From Tenuifilum sp040752515 (lineage in GTDB: Bacteria > Bacteroidota > Bacteroidia > Bacteroidales > Tenuifilaceae), in NCBI GenBank assembly GCA_040752515.1, contig JBFMGQ010000002.1, forward strand, positions 62,001 through 126,000: a DNA stretch of 64,000 bases, read 5' to 3'. Made by a program: the position numbers and the translations under genes. The first letter of the stretch is position 1, and each line of letters opens with the position of its first letter. This document shows positions 8,551 through 17,032 of this stretch, one piece after another. The notes under the pieces were generated by a model that worked only from the letters and a program-made list of their open reading frames with translations, had not been told where the DNA came from and searched no databases.

Positions 8551-10852
8551 ACTTGAACTCACCATCTTCAAAGGCAAGTTTCATAATCTTGTAAACCCGT
8601 CCCTCGCTATCCTTTACGGGTATATAGGTTTCAAGGAAGTGGAATGTTTTACCTTTCCAGGTAATTGTTGCCTTAACTTTTTTACTAATACCGGCTTTAA
8701 GGTTATCCCAGAATGTTCCATATTCTTTCTTTTGAACATCCGAAAGCTCAAGGTTGTCGCTGTGGTGGCTGCCAACTATTTGCTCACGTGGTACACCAAT
8801 AAACTGAGCAAAGGAATCGTTTACATTGAGAATATTGCCGTTTAGGTCGTACTCAATAACGTATGCAGAACTTTGAATTGATTTTATAAATTCCTCAATT
8901 TCTGCCGATTTTCGCTCAACCTCCTCTTGGGTAGCTTGTAGCTCCTCCATATTCTGGCGCATCTCCTCCTCTTGGGCTTTCATTTCCTCAGCTTGCATTT
9001 GCGATTGCTCCAACAGCATCTTTGTGCGAGCATTTATCTTTACTGAGAGAATGGTAGCTGCAATGCTCTCGGCAATCTTTTCAATAAATTCAACCTCGTG
9101 CTTTTCCAATACTTTAAACGAGGCCATTTCAATTACACCAAGTACTTCCTCCTCGTGTTTTAATGGAACAAGTATAACACAACGGGGGTTAGCGTCACCC
9201 AAACCCGAAGTAATATTTACATAGTCGTCGGGAACATCGGTCATGAAAATAGTTTCCTTTTCCAGGGCGCATGCGCCAACAAGGCCTTCGCCTTTTTCAA
9301 TCTGCTTGGTTAGATATTTTTTTCTATCCCAGGCAAATGCTGAAACCAATTCAAAGTATTGGTACGATTTATCCTCATCGTTCCATAAAAAAATACCACC
9401 CTGATTTGCGCCAACATATTTGACCAGTGCGGCAATAACGCTGTCGCAAAGCTTTTGGAGGTCGTTGTTGTTTTGGCGAAGTATTTCACCAAATTTGGCA
9501 TACCCTTCGTTTGCCCATGAACGTTTTTGATCGTCAATTTTGCGTTTCTCTTCCTCCTCGGCAGCCTTTTTGAGGCTGTCGCGCATGTGTATTAGGGATT
9601 TCCCAAGCACGTCCTTATCGCTAAGTAACTCAAGGTAGGTTGAATAGTTTCCTTTGCCAATTTCGTTGGCAAAGGTAGTTTTATGATCAATGCCATCAAT
9701 TGTGGTATTAAGGGCTAACGCCATTTCTTCAATTTCATCACCCGTATTCAGTTCAACTTTAAGTTCGTTCGATACCTCACCCTTGGCCATTCGTTTAAGT
9801 ATTTCGGTAATTCGCTTTATTGGTTTTGTGAGGTTATCGGAAACAAAAAGTAATACCAGAACCATAGCAAGTAAGCCTGCAATACTTACAAAAAGCGAAA
9901 CGTAAAGAGTTTTCTTGGCATTCGCCATAATAACATCAACAGGCACTGAAAGGGCTAACGACCAAGGAGTAGTGGTTTTGCCTGCAATAATAGGCGAATG
10001 GCAGATAAGCAGTTGTTTGCCTGTTTCGTCGGTTTTTGTGTAGTAGAATTCTTCACCTTTGGCTATTCTATCTACTAAATTTTCTTTTTCGTTATCATCC
10101 TTGAATGTTTCATCAATTCTTTTATTTATAAAATCTTTGCTTGGATGGGCGGCAATGATACCTTCGTTGGAAATTAGGTAAGCATAACTACCTTTAACAG
10201 GTTTAATTTTCGAAATCATTTCCTGAAGGCTTTCGAGGCTTACATCGCTTGCCACAATTCCCCCAAACATGTTATTCACATAAACAGGGGAGAAGTAAGT
10301 GATCATTAATTTCACATCGGCTTTTCCTGTAGTAACTTGATCTACATAAGGTTCCCAAATTGCTTCTTTTCCAAGTTTCTTATACTTATCATAAATTGGG
10401 GGGTCGCCATTCATGCTGCGCTCATCATACAACCATTTTATTTCATTTCCTTCGCGCCAAGTAGTTATCACAAACCTTCCGTAATCCTTATCGTATCCGG
10501 GAATAAACGATTTGTACTCCCAGCTATCCCATAATGAGTAAATTTCAGGGTTTTCTTTTAAAACTGGGATGTACATATCGAGGAAAAGCTTTTTCCATTG
10601 TTCTTGGGGCATATTTTTATACACTGTAAAAGCCTGAGAAAGGGTTCGGACAAGCGATAACTCCTTTTCAAATATTGCTCCTACCTCTTTTGCCGATACC
10701 TTTGCGGTTAGCTGCGTCTTTTCAATGGCATCGCTATAAATATTTGCCCGGGACTGCCAAAGGATGTAACCTACCGAGGCAACATAAAGAATTGCTGTTA
10801 CCGTTAGGATGTAGAGTAGAATTTTCTGCCTTATCTTTAGCTTACGTTTCAT
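8549..10852 (-). CDS. Membrane sensor with Cache, HAMP, GAF and PAS domains and no output domain
   Basis: A 767-aa protein with an N-terminal membrane helix (about 10-32), a periplasmic double-Cache ligand domain (about 35-310, including YFSPVYVN and ISNEGIIAAHP), a second membrane helix (about 320-340) and a HAMP domain starting LTKPIKRI. A GAF domain follows at about 465-605. Next is a Glu/Gln-rich coiled coil (about 610-650), and a PAS domain (about 650-765) closes the protein. There is no histidine kinase, GGDEF, cyclase or chemoreceptor hairpin after the PAS domain. The stop sits at a terminator, so the sensor seems complete without an effector. It may signal through a partner protein. 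No signalling gene is adjacent. Confidence 0.85.
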   Translation of the reverse strand: MKRKLKIRQKILLYILTVTAILYVASVGYILWQSRANIYSDAIEKTQLTAKVSAKEVGAIFEKELSLVRTLSQAFTVYKNMPQEQWKKLFLDMYIPVLKENPEIYSLWDSWEYKSFIPGYDKDYGRFVITTWREGNEIKWLYDERSMNGDPPIYDKYKKLGKEAIWEPYVDQVTTGKADVKLMITYFSPVYVNNMFGGIVASDVSLESLQEMISKIKPVKGSYAYLISNEGIIAAHPSKDFINKRIDETFKDDNEKENLVDRIAKGEEFYYTKTDETGKQLLICHSPIIAGKTTTPWSLALSVPVDVIMANAKKTLYVSLFVSIAGLLAMVLVLLFVSDNLTKPIKRITEILKRMAKGEVSNELKVELNTGDEIEEMALALNTTIDGIDHKTTFANEIGKGNYSTYLELLSDKDVLGKSLIHMRDSLKKAAEEEEKRKIDDQKRSWANEGYAKFGEILRQNNNDLQKLCDSVIAALVKYVGANQGGIFLWNDEDKSYQYFELVSAFAWDRKKYLTKQIEKGEGLVGACALEKETIFMTDVPDDYVNITSGLGDANPRCVILVPLKHEEEVLGVIEMASFKVLEKHEVEFIEKIAESIAATILSVKINARTKMLLEQSQMQAEEMKAQEEEMRQNMEELQATQEEVERKSAEIEEFIKSIQSSAYVIEYDLNGNILNVNDSFAQFIGVPREQIVGSHHSDNLELSDVQKKEYGTFWDNLKAGISKKVKATITWKGKTFHFLETYIPVKDSEGRVYKIMKLAFEDGEFK

Positions 10853-10982
10853 GGGATTTAAATTTTTTCGATAAACATATATCTTTTTTGATAAAAATAC
10901 AATTTATAAGTTTAAAAAACAGGGGCGTTAAACTTTGATTTTTTATTTTAGTCAAAAATAAAATCCTAAATCAACAAAAGCC

Positions 10983-13895
10983 ATGAAACAATTACTGAAA
11001 AAAATTCAGTTACTGCTCTTTGCAGTTACGGTTTTTACTGCTAATGCTATTGCGCAGCAGTATAATTACGAAACTGTTCCTAACGACCCCATGGGAGTTA
11101 GAATTTACACCCTTGATAACGGCCTTAAGGTTTACATGTCGGTTATTAAGGATGAGCCACGTATTCAAACATTTGTGGCTGTTAGGGTAGGGAGCAAGAA
11201 CGATCCCAAGGAGACTACCGGTTTAGCCCATTACTTTGAGCATATGATGTTTAAGGGTACGCCCGATTTTGGTACCCTCAATTGGGAAAAGGAAAAAGAA
11301 TTGATTGACACCATTGAGCAATTATTTGAGGTTTACCGTAACGAGACCGATTCGCTCAAGCGAGCCGCAATTTACCGCCAAATTGATAGTATTTCGTTTG
11401 AGGCCTCCAAACTTGCCATTCCCAATGAGTACGATAAGCTAATGACTGCCATCGGATCAACCGGTACAAATGCAGCAACCTCAAATGACTATACAATTTA
11501 CATTGAGAATATTCCGAGCAATCAGCTTGAGAATTGGGCTATGATTCAAGCCAATCGGTTTAGTCATCCCGTATTAAGGCTTTTCCACACTGAACTTGAG
11601 ACTGTGTATGAAGAGAAAAACATGTCGTTGACCAATGATGGCCGTAAAGCTAGTGAGGCACTGTTGCGGGGTCTATTTCCCAATCACCCTTATGGGCAGC
11701 AAACCACCCTTGGTGAGGCTGAGCACCTCAAGAATCCCTCAATGAAAAATATCCGTGAGTTCTTTGATAAGTATTACGTTCCCAATAATATGGCAGTTAT
11801 CCTTGCTGGCGATTTTAACCCCGAAGAGGCAATAAAAGTAGTTGATCGGTATTTTGGAACCCTTAAAGCAAAACCCTTGCCTGAGTTTAATATTGTTCCC
11901 GAGGAACCAATTAGTCAACCTAAGGAGTTTGAGGTTGTTGGATTGGAGGCTGAGAACGTAACCATTGGATTCCGTTTTGCCGGCGCAACCTCGGCCGATG
12001 CCGATATGCTATCGCTCATCAACTCAATTCTTTACAACAACAAAGCGGGCTTAATTGACCTTAATATCAATAAGAAACAGCTTGCACAAAGGGCGTACGC
12101 CTCGGCTCGTATCATGACCGATTATTCCATTCTACAACTTAGCGGACGAAACAAGAAGGGGCAATCACTGGAAGAGGTAAAAGATTTGCTATTAAAGCAG
12201 GTAGAGTTATTGAAAAAAGGAGAGTTTCCTGACTGGATGCTGGAGGCAGCTATCAATAACTATAAGTTGAACAGGATGAACGCTCTGGAATCAGCGTCAA
12301 GCCGTGCTCGCATGATGATGAATGCCTATCTTAATGGCATGGATTGGGCTAGCGTTGTTAATAGCATTGAACGGTTGCAAAAAATCAGCAAGGATCAGGT
12401 TGTTAAATTTGCCAACGATTATTTAGGCGATAACTATGTTGTGGTGTATAAACGACAAGGTAAACCCCAGGATGTAACAAAGGTGGCAAAGCCTCCTATT
12501 ACGCCTATCCATATTAACCGCGATATGGAGTCCGATTTTCTTAAGAAAGTAAAGGAAACCAAGGTAACACCAGTTGAACCAGTGTTTATCGACTATAATA
12601 AGGATATTACCAAAATAAAACTCAATAAAGAGATTGAAGTTCTTTACAAGCAGAATACCGAGAATGGAACTTTTAACCTGGTTTACTACTATCCGTTTGG
12701 TAGATTAAGTAATCGGGCATTGCCCCATGCAGCTGATTACCTTCAGCTATTAGGTACTTCAAAGTTGAGTGCGGAAGAGATTAGCCAGGAGTTTTATAGA
12801 TTGGCTTGCACCTTCAACATTAATGTTAACGATGAAGATACTTACATTACTCTTTCTGGTTTAGGCGAGAATGCCGCTAAGGCTTTAGCCTTGATGGAAT
12901 CATTGCTTACCGATTGTCAACCCGACGAGTCTGCTCTAAAGGCATATATAGCCAACCAGCTAAAAGCCCGCAACGATGCTAAACGAAACCAATCAGCAGT
13001 ATTTAGTGCACTGGTTAGTTACGCTACTTACGGAGAAAGTAATCCACACAAGTATATACTGAGCGAGAAAGAACTTAATGAGTTGAAACCTGAGGATTTA
13101 ATTGGCTTAATCAAGAGTTTAGGCTCATACCGTCATACTGTACTCTACTATGGCCCGTTATCGTCGAACAATGTTAAGCAATTACTTGCCAAGGAGCACC
13201 GTTTACCCAAAAAGTTCAACCCCACACCGGTAAATAAAAAGTTTGAGCCCCTTGAAACCTCAACCGATAGGGTTCTTTTTGCCCATTACGATGCAAAACA
13301 GTCGTACCTACAAACATTAAGCAGAGGTCAAAAGTACGACGATAACCTCTATTCAATTATTACCCTTTACAACGAGTACTTTGGTGGGGGCATGAATGCC
13401 ATTGTTTTTCAGGAAATGCGTGAGAAACGAGGCCTAGCCTACACTGCCCGCTCAAGGTACACCTTCCCTTCAAAACCTGACGGTTACTTTATTAACATGA
13501 GTTACATTGCAACTCAAAACGATAAGGTGATAGATGCCTTTAACGCCTTTAACGAGCTGTTCAATGCAATGCCGGAAAATGCCATTGGCTTCAATCTTTC
13601 CAAGGAGGTTTTGATTTCCGATATCCGAAACAACCGGATAAGGAACATGCGAGTACTTTACAGCTACCTGAATGCCAAACAAATGGGGTGGACCGACGAT
13701 ATCCGTAAAAAACTTTACACCCAAATTCCAACCTACACCCTAAGCGATGTTAAAAAGTTTCAGGAGCAGTACGTTAAGGCCAAGCCTAAAACGTATATAA
13801 TTTTAGGGAAGGAGGCCGACATGAACTTCCATGAATTGGAACGTTTATATGGGCCTGTTACCAAGCTAACTTTGGAACAAATATTTGGTTACTAA
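10983..13895 (+). CDS. M16 family zinc metallopeptidase (pitrilysin-like), secreted
   Basis: A 970-aa protein with an N-terminal signal peptide (hydrophobic 8-22, cleavage near AIAQ) and two M16 repeats. The inverted zinc motif HxxEH is intact as HYFEH at residues 83-87. The distal acidic ligand is probably in the ETVYEEK segment near residue 215. The C-terminal half carries the usual non-catalytic partner domain, with YFGGGMNAIVFQEMREKRG around 800. It probably degrades peptides in the periplasm or at the outer membrane. It is monocistronic, with a terminator directly after. Confidence 0.93.
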   Translation: MKQLLKKIQLLLFAVTVFTANAIAQQYNYETVPNDPMGVRIYTLDNGLKVYMSVIKDEPRIQTFVAVRVGSKNDPKETTGLAHYFEHMMFKGTPDFGTLNWEKEKELIDTIEQLFEVYRNETDSLKRAAIYRQIDSISFEASKLAIPNEYDKLMTAIGSTGTNAATSNDYTIYIENIPSNQLENWAMIQANRFSHPVLRLFHTELETVYEEKNMSLTNDGRKASEALLRGLFPNHPYGQQTTLGEAEHLKNPSMKNIREFFDKYYVPNNMAVILAGDFNPEEAIKVVDRYFGTLKAKPLPEFNIVPEEPISQPKEFEVVGLEAENVTIGFRFAGATSADADMLSLINSILYNNKAGLIDLNINKKQLAQRAYASARIMTDYSILQLSGRNKKGQSLEEVKDLLLKQVELLKKGEFPDWMLEAAINNYKLNRMNALESASSRARMMMNAYLNGMDWASVVNSIERLQKISKDQVVKFANDYLGDNYVVVYKRQGKPQDVTKVAKPPITPIHINRDMESDFLKKVKETKVTPVEPVFIDYNKDITKIKLNKEIEVLYKQNTENGTFNLVYYYPFGRLSNRALPHAADYLQLLGTSKLSAEEISQEFYRLACTFNINVNDEDTYITLSGLGENAAKALALMESLLTDCQPDESALKAYIANQLKARNDAKRNQSAVFSALVSYATYGESNPHKYILSEKELNELKPEDLIGLIKSLGSYRHTVLYYGPLSSNNVKQLLAKEHRLPKKFNPTPVNKKFEPLETSTDRVLFAHYDAKQSYLQTLSRGQKYDDNLYSIITLYNEYFGGGMNAIVFQEMREKRGLAYTARSRYTFPSKPDGYFINMSYIATQNDKVIDAFNAFNELFNAMPENAIGFNLSKEVLISDIRNNRIRNMRVLYSYLNAKQMGWTDDIRKKLYTQIPTYTLSDVKKFQEQYVKAKPKTYIILGKEADMNFHELERLYGPVTKLTLEQIFGY

Positions 13896-13901
13896 CATGC
13901 C

Positions 13902-13932
13902 AAGGCCAATCGTATAAGCGATTGGCCTTTTA
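13902..13932 (+). terminator. Terminator after the M16 protease gene
   Basis: A perfect 11-bp stem, AAGGCCAATCG (13902-13912) with CGATTGGCCTT (13919-13929), has a 6-base loop and a short T tract. Confidence 0.75.
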
Positions 13933-13944
13933 AATCATTATGAT

Positions 13945-15639
13945 ATGGTAAGTAAAACTTTTAGTTCAATTATTTTGCTGGTGGGTTTGCCCTTTTTCCT
14001 TTTTTCTCAGGATAGGATGACCGGTTTAAGCTTTGCCACACGTTCCGAGGTTATTGCTCGTAATGGAATGGCATGTACCAGTCAGCCATTGGCAACCCAG
14101 GTGGCTATTGATATCTTGAAACAGGGTGGGACAGCAGTTGATGCAGCCATTGCTGCTAACGCCATGTTGGGATTAGTGGAGCCGACCGGAAGTGGTATTG
14201 GTGGCGATTTATTTGCCATTGTTTGGGATGCTAAAACCAAAAAACTTTATGGACTAAATGCTAGTGGCCGATCGCCTAAGTCTTTAACTTTAGATTACTT
14301 TAAACAAAAGGGGATAACTCACATCCCTGCTTTTGGACCACTTCCTGTTTCTGTTCCGGGTTGTGTTGATGGTTGGTTTGAGCTGCACAAAAAGTTTGGC
14401 AGGTTACCCATGCAAAAAATTTTATCGCCTGCCATTTCCTATGCCCGCGAGGGCTTTCCAGTTTCTGAGCTAATTGCTTTTTATTGGCAGAGGAATGCTC
14501 AACGATTAAAGCAGTTCGAAGGGTTTGCCGATGTGTTCATGCCCAACGGGAAAGCCCCTGCTAAAGGAGAAATATTTCGAAACCCATTCCTCGCAAACAC
14601 CTATGAACTAATTGCTTTAAAGGGGAGAGATGAGTTTTATAAAGGCTCTATAGCCAGAACCATTGACGAATATATGAAACGGAATGGTGGCTTTCTGAGC
14701 TATGAGGATTTGGCCGCTCATAAATCGGAATGGGTCGAGCCTGTTTCGTCATCGTACAGGGGTTACGATGTATGGGAGTTACCCCCAAACGGACAGGGTA
14801 TTGCAACTTTACAGATACTTAACATTCTCGAACAATTTGATGTTAAATCGATGGGGTTTGGGAGTGCGGAGTATATGCATTTGTTCATTGAAGCAAAAAA
14901 ACTTGCCTTTGAGGATAGGGCGCGCTATTATGCCGATCCTGATTTTTCAGATGTCCCGTATATGCAACTTATTTCAAAGGATTATGCAAAAGAGCGAGCC
15001 CAGTTAATTGATTCAAACCGTGCAGCAAAGCGATATGATGCTGGAGAACTTCAAACTGGTAACACGGTTTACCTAACTGTTGCCGATAAGGATGGGAACA
15101 TGGTTTCACTTATACAAAGCAACTACCGTGGTATGGGTTCAGGAATGACACCAACCGGTTTGGGGTTTGTGCTTCAGGATAGGGGGGAACTTTTCAGCCT
15201 TGAAGAGAGACACCCAAATGTTTATACACCGGGTAAAAGGCCTTTCCATACCATAATTCCTGGCTTTATCACAAAGAATGGAAAGCCCTGGATAAGTTTT
15301 GGTGTAATGGGAGGAGGTATGCAGCCCCAAGGGCATGCACAGATTATTGTAAACCTTATTGATTTTGGCATGAATTTACAGGAGGCTGGCGATGCACCTC
15401 GCATCCAGCACGAAGGCAGTTCCGAGCCAACGGGTGAGCGTATGACCGATGGCGGCATGGTTTACCTGGAATCGGGGTTCAATTACCAAGAAGTAAGAAA
15501 ACTTTTGGCCAAGGGACACAAAGTTGGCTTTAGCCTCGATGGGTACGGCGGTTATCAGGCCATTATGTTTGACGATAAGAATGGTGTTTACATTGGAGCT
15601 TCGGAATCCCGAAAGGATGGACAGGCTGCAGGGTATTAA
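13945..15639 (+). CDS. ggt: Gamma-glutamyltransferase (glutathione hydrolase family)
   Basis: N-terminal nucleophile hydrolase that self-cleaves into large and small subunits and releases or transfers gamma-glutamyl groups, for example from glutathione. A signal peptide (1-21, ending FLFSQ) places it in the periplasm. The predicted nucleophile is Thr374 in GNTVYLTVADKDG, the start of the small subunit. Conserved blocks GSGIGGDLFAIVW (82-94) and GVMGGGMQPQGHAQ are present. Length 564 aa is normal. Substrate could be glutathione or another gamma-glutamyl compound; released cysteinylglycine would feed sulfur amino-acid metabolism. It is monocistronic and ends at a bidirectional hairpin. Confidence 0.92.
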   Translation: MVSKTFSSIILLVGLPFFLFSQDRMTGLSFATRSEVIARNGMACTSQPLATQVAIDILKQGGTAVDAAIAANAMLGLVEPTGSGIGGDLFAIVWDAKTKKLYGLNASGRSPKSLTLDYFKQKGITHIPAFGPLPVSVPGCVDGWFELHKKFGRLPMQKILSPAISYAREGFPVSELIAFYWQRNAQRLKQFEGFADVFMPNGKAPAKGEIFRNPFLANTYELIALKGRDEFYKGSIARTIDEYMKRNGGFLSYEDLAAHKSEWVEPVSSSYRGYDVWELPPNGQGIATLQILNILEQFDVKSMGFGSAEYMHLFIEAKKLAFEDRARYYADPDFSDVPYMQLISKDYAKERAQLIDSNRAAKRYDAGELQTGNTVYLTVADKDGNMVSLIQSNYRGMGSGMTPTGLGFVLQDRGELFSLEERHPNVYTPGKRPFHTIIPGFITKNGKPWISFGVMGGGMQPQGHAQIIVNLIDFGMNLQEAGDAPRIQHEGSSEPTGERMTDGGMVYLESGFNYQEVRKLLAKGHKVGFSLDGYGGYQAIMFDDKNGVYIGASESRKDGQAAGY

Positions 15640-15640
15640 A

Positions 15641-15671
15641 GAAAAGGGCGCTCATGCGCCCTTTTCTTTTT
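15641..15671. terminator. Bidirectional terminator between ggt and the subtilase gene
   Basis: An 11-bp perfect stem, GAAAAGGGCGC (15641-15651) with GCGCCCTTTTC (15656-15666), has loop TCAT. It lies between convergent genes. Confidence 0.85.
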
Positions 15672-15685
15672 GTTAAGTGTTTGGT

Positions 15686-16870
15686 TTACCTATGAATAAT
15701 TGGATCAGGTTTACCATCAGGATCGTTTAGAACATATCCATCAGTCTTAGGTGCGCCAAGTAAAACAACGCCACATGCATGAGGTGAGGCCATTGAGGTT
15801 CCGCTCAAAGTGGCATAATTGCCACTCTTGTATGTTGAGTAAATGCTAACACCCGGAGCGCAGTAATCGATGGGAGGATTACCATAATTGGAGAACGTTG
15901 CAAACTTATCGGCATTGTCCATTGCTGAGATGGTATAAATATTTGTTCCATTCACTCTGGCGGGAGAACTATTATTAGCATCAGCACTTTCGTTTCCTGC
16001 AGCTAAGCAAAACTTTATCCCTTTATTAGATGCAGCAAGTACAGCGTCGTCAAGCGCTTGGTATGTAGGTCCACCTAAACTCATATTTGCAACATCACCT
16101 GCAACGCCTGCACTGGCAACATAGTTAACGCCGGATATAATGGTTGAATAGGCTCCACTTCCTTTCCTGTCAAGTACCTTAACGGCAACAACTGGTGCTC
16201 CAGCTGCAACTCCTATTACACCAATATCGTTATTCTTAGCAGCAACCGTTCCTGCTACGTGCGAACCATGTCCATTGTCATCGTCAGGAGTCCTGGTTTT
16301 TGAAACAAAGTTCTTACTTTTTGCAACGTTAACGTTTAGGTCGGGATGGTCGAGGTCAATTCCTGTATCAATAATCCATGCAACATTTGATCCTGTGTAA
16401 TTAACAGCACCTCCTATACGTGTTATACCCCATGGGATAGTTTGACCTTTTGCGGCATCGCTGGTTTGTTCAACCTTATAGTCAAGAACAATCCACCTGT
16501 CAGGCTCAACGTAGGCAACCCTTTTATCCTTTAATAGGGCATTGACTTGCAGCTCAGTTAATTCAGCTGAAAAGCCCGATATGGCAGAACCATACACCTG
16601 GTCAATCTGCTTTGCGGGAATTCCAAAATCTTTCAAGAATGCAGTAGCATACAGCTGGGCTTTGATTTGGCTCTCTTCAAAGGGTAGGCTTATTGTAGCC
16701 TTATATGCTTCTGATTTGAATACTACAATAAACTTACCGGGAATAATGTCGCCATTCTTAACAATAACTTCATCTTGAACTTCACTAACATTTGGAACAA
16801 TCTCTTCCTCTTGGCAGGAAATAACGCCAATAATTAATAGAGTTAAAGCGAAAACTAAAATTTTTCTCAT
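15686..16870 (-). CDS. S8 family subtilisin-like serine peptidase, lipoprotein
   Basis: A 394-aa subtilase. The N-terminus has a lipoprotein signal with Cys19 in GVISC, so it is probably anchored in the envelope. An inhibitor-I9-type propeptide spans about 45-125. The catalytic triad is complete: Asp168 (IIDTG), His201 (DNGHGSHVAGT) and Ser359 (LSGTSMASPH), with oxyanion Asn293 in AAGNES. The domain ends about 25 residues after the serine motif, with a short tail and no sorting domain. A general extracytoplasmic protease role is likely; the substrate is unknown. It is divergent from the TonB receptor gene. Confidence 0.94.
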   Translation of the reverse strand: MRKILVFALTLLIIGVISCQEEEIVPNVSEVQDEVIVKNGDIIPGKFIVVFKSEAYKATISLPFEESQIKAQLYATAFLKDFGIPAKQIDQVYGSAISGFSAELTELQVNALLKDKRVAYVEPDRWIVLDYKVEQTSDAAKGQTIPWGITRIGGAVNYTGSNVAWIIDTGIDLDHPDLNVNVAKSKNFVSKTRTPDDDNGHGSHVAGTVAAKNNDIGVIGVAAGAPVVAVKVLDRKGSGAYSTIISGVNYVASAGVAGDVANMSLGGPTYQALDDAVLAASNKGIKFCLAAGNESADANNSSPARVNGTNIYTISAMDNADKFATFSNYGNPPIDYCAPGVSIYSTYKSGNYATLSGTSMASPHACGVVLLGAPKTDGYVLNDPDGKPDPIIHR

Positions 16871-17032
16871 AGCTTTAGGTTTTTGGTTATTCCTTGTAAG
16901 TTATGGGCATTTAAAATTATTGTCAAATTTTCATTGATTTTTTTTTAGATTGTTAATAACTTTTTTATTACCAAAGCTCATTTTTTTTCTTAAAATATCT
17001 ACTTTATTTTGGTATAGTATTTGAAAAATTGT

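Noticed and set aside
8549..10852. A chemoreceptor or histidine kinase call for the Cache-GAF-PAS protein
   Set aside because: No methyl-accepting hairpin tip and no kinase boxes are present in the sequence.
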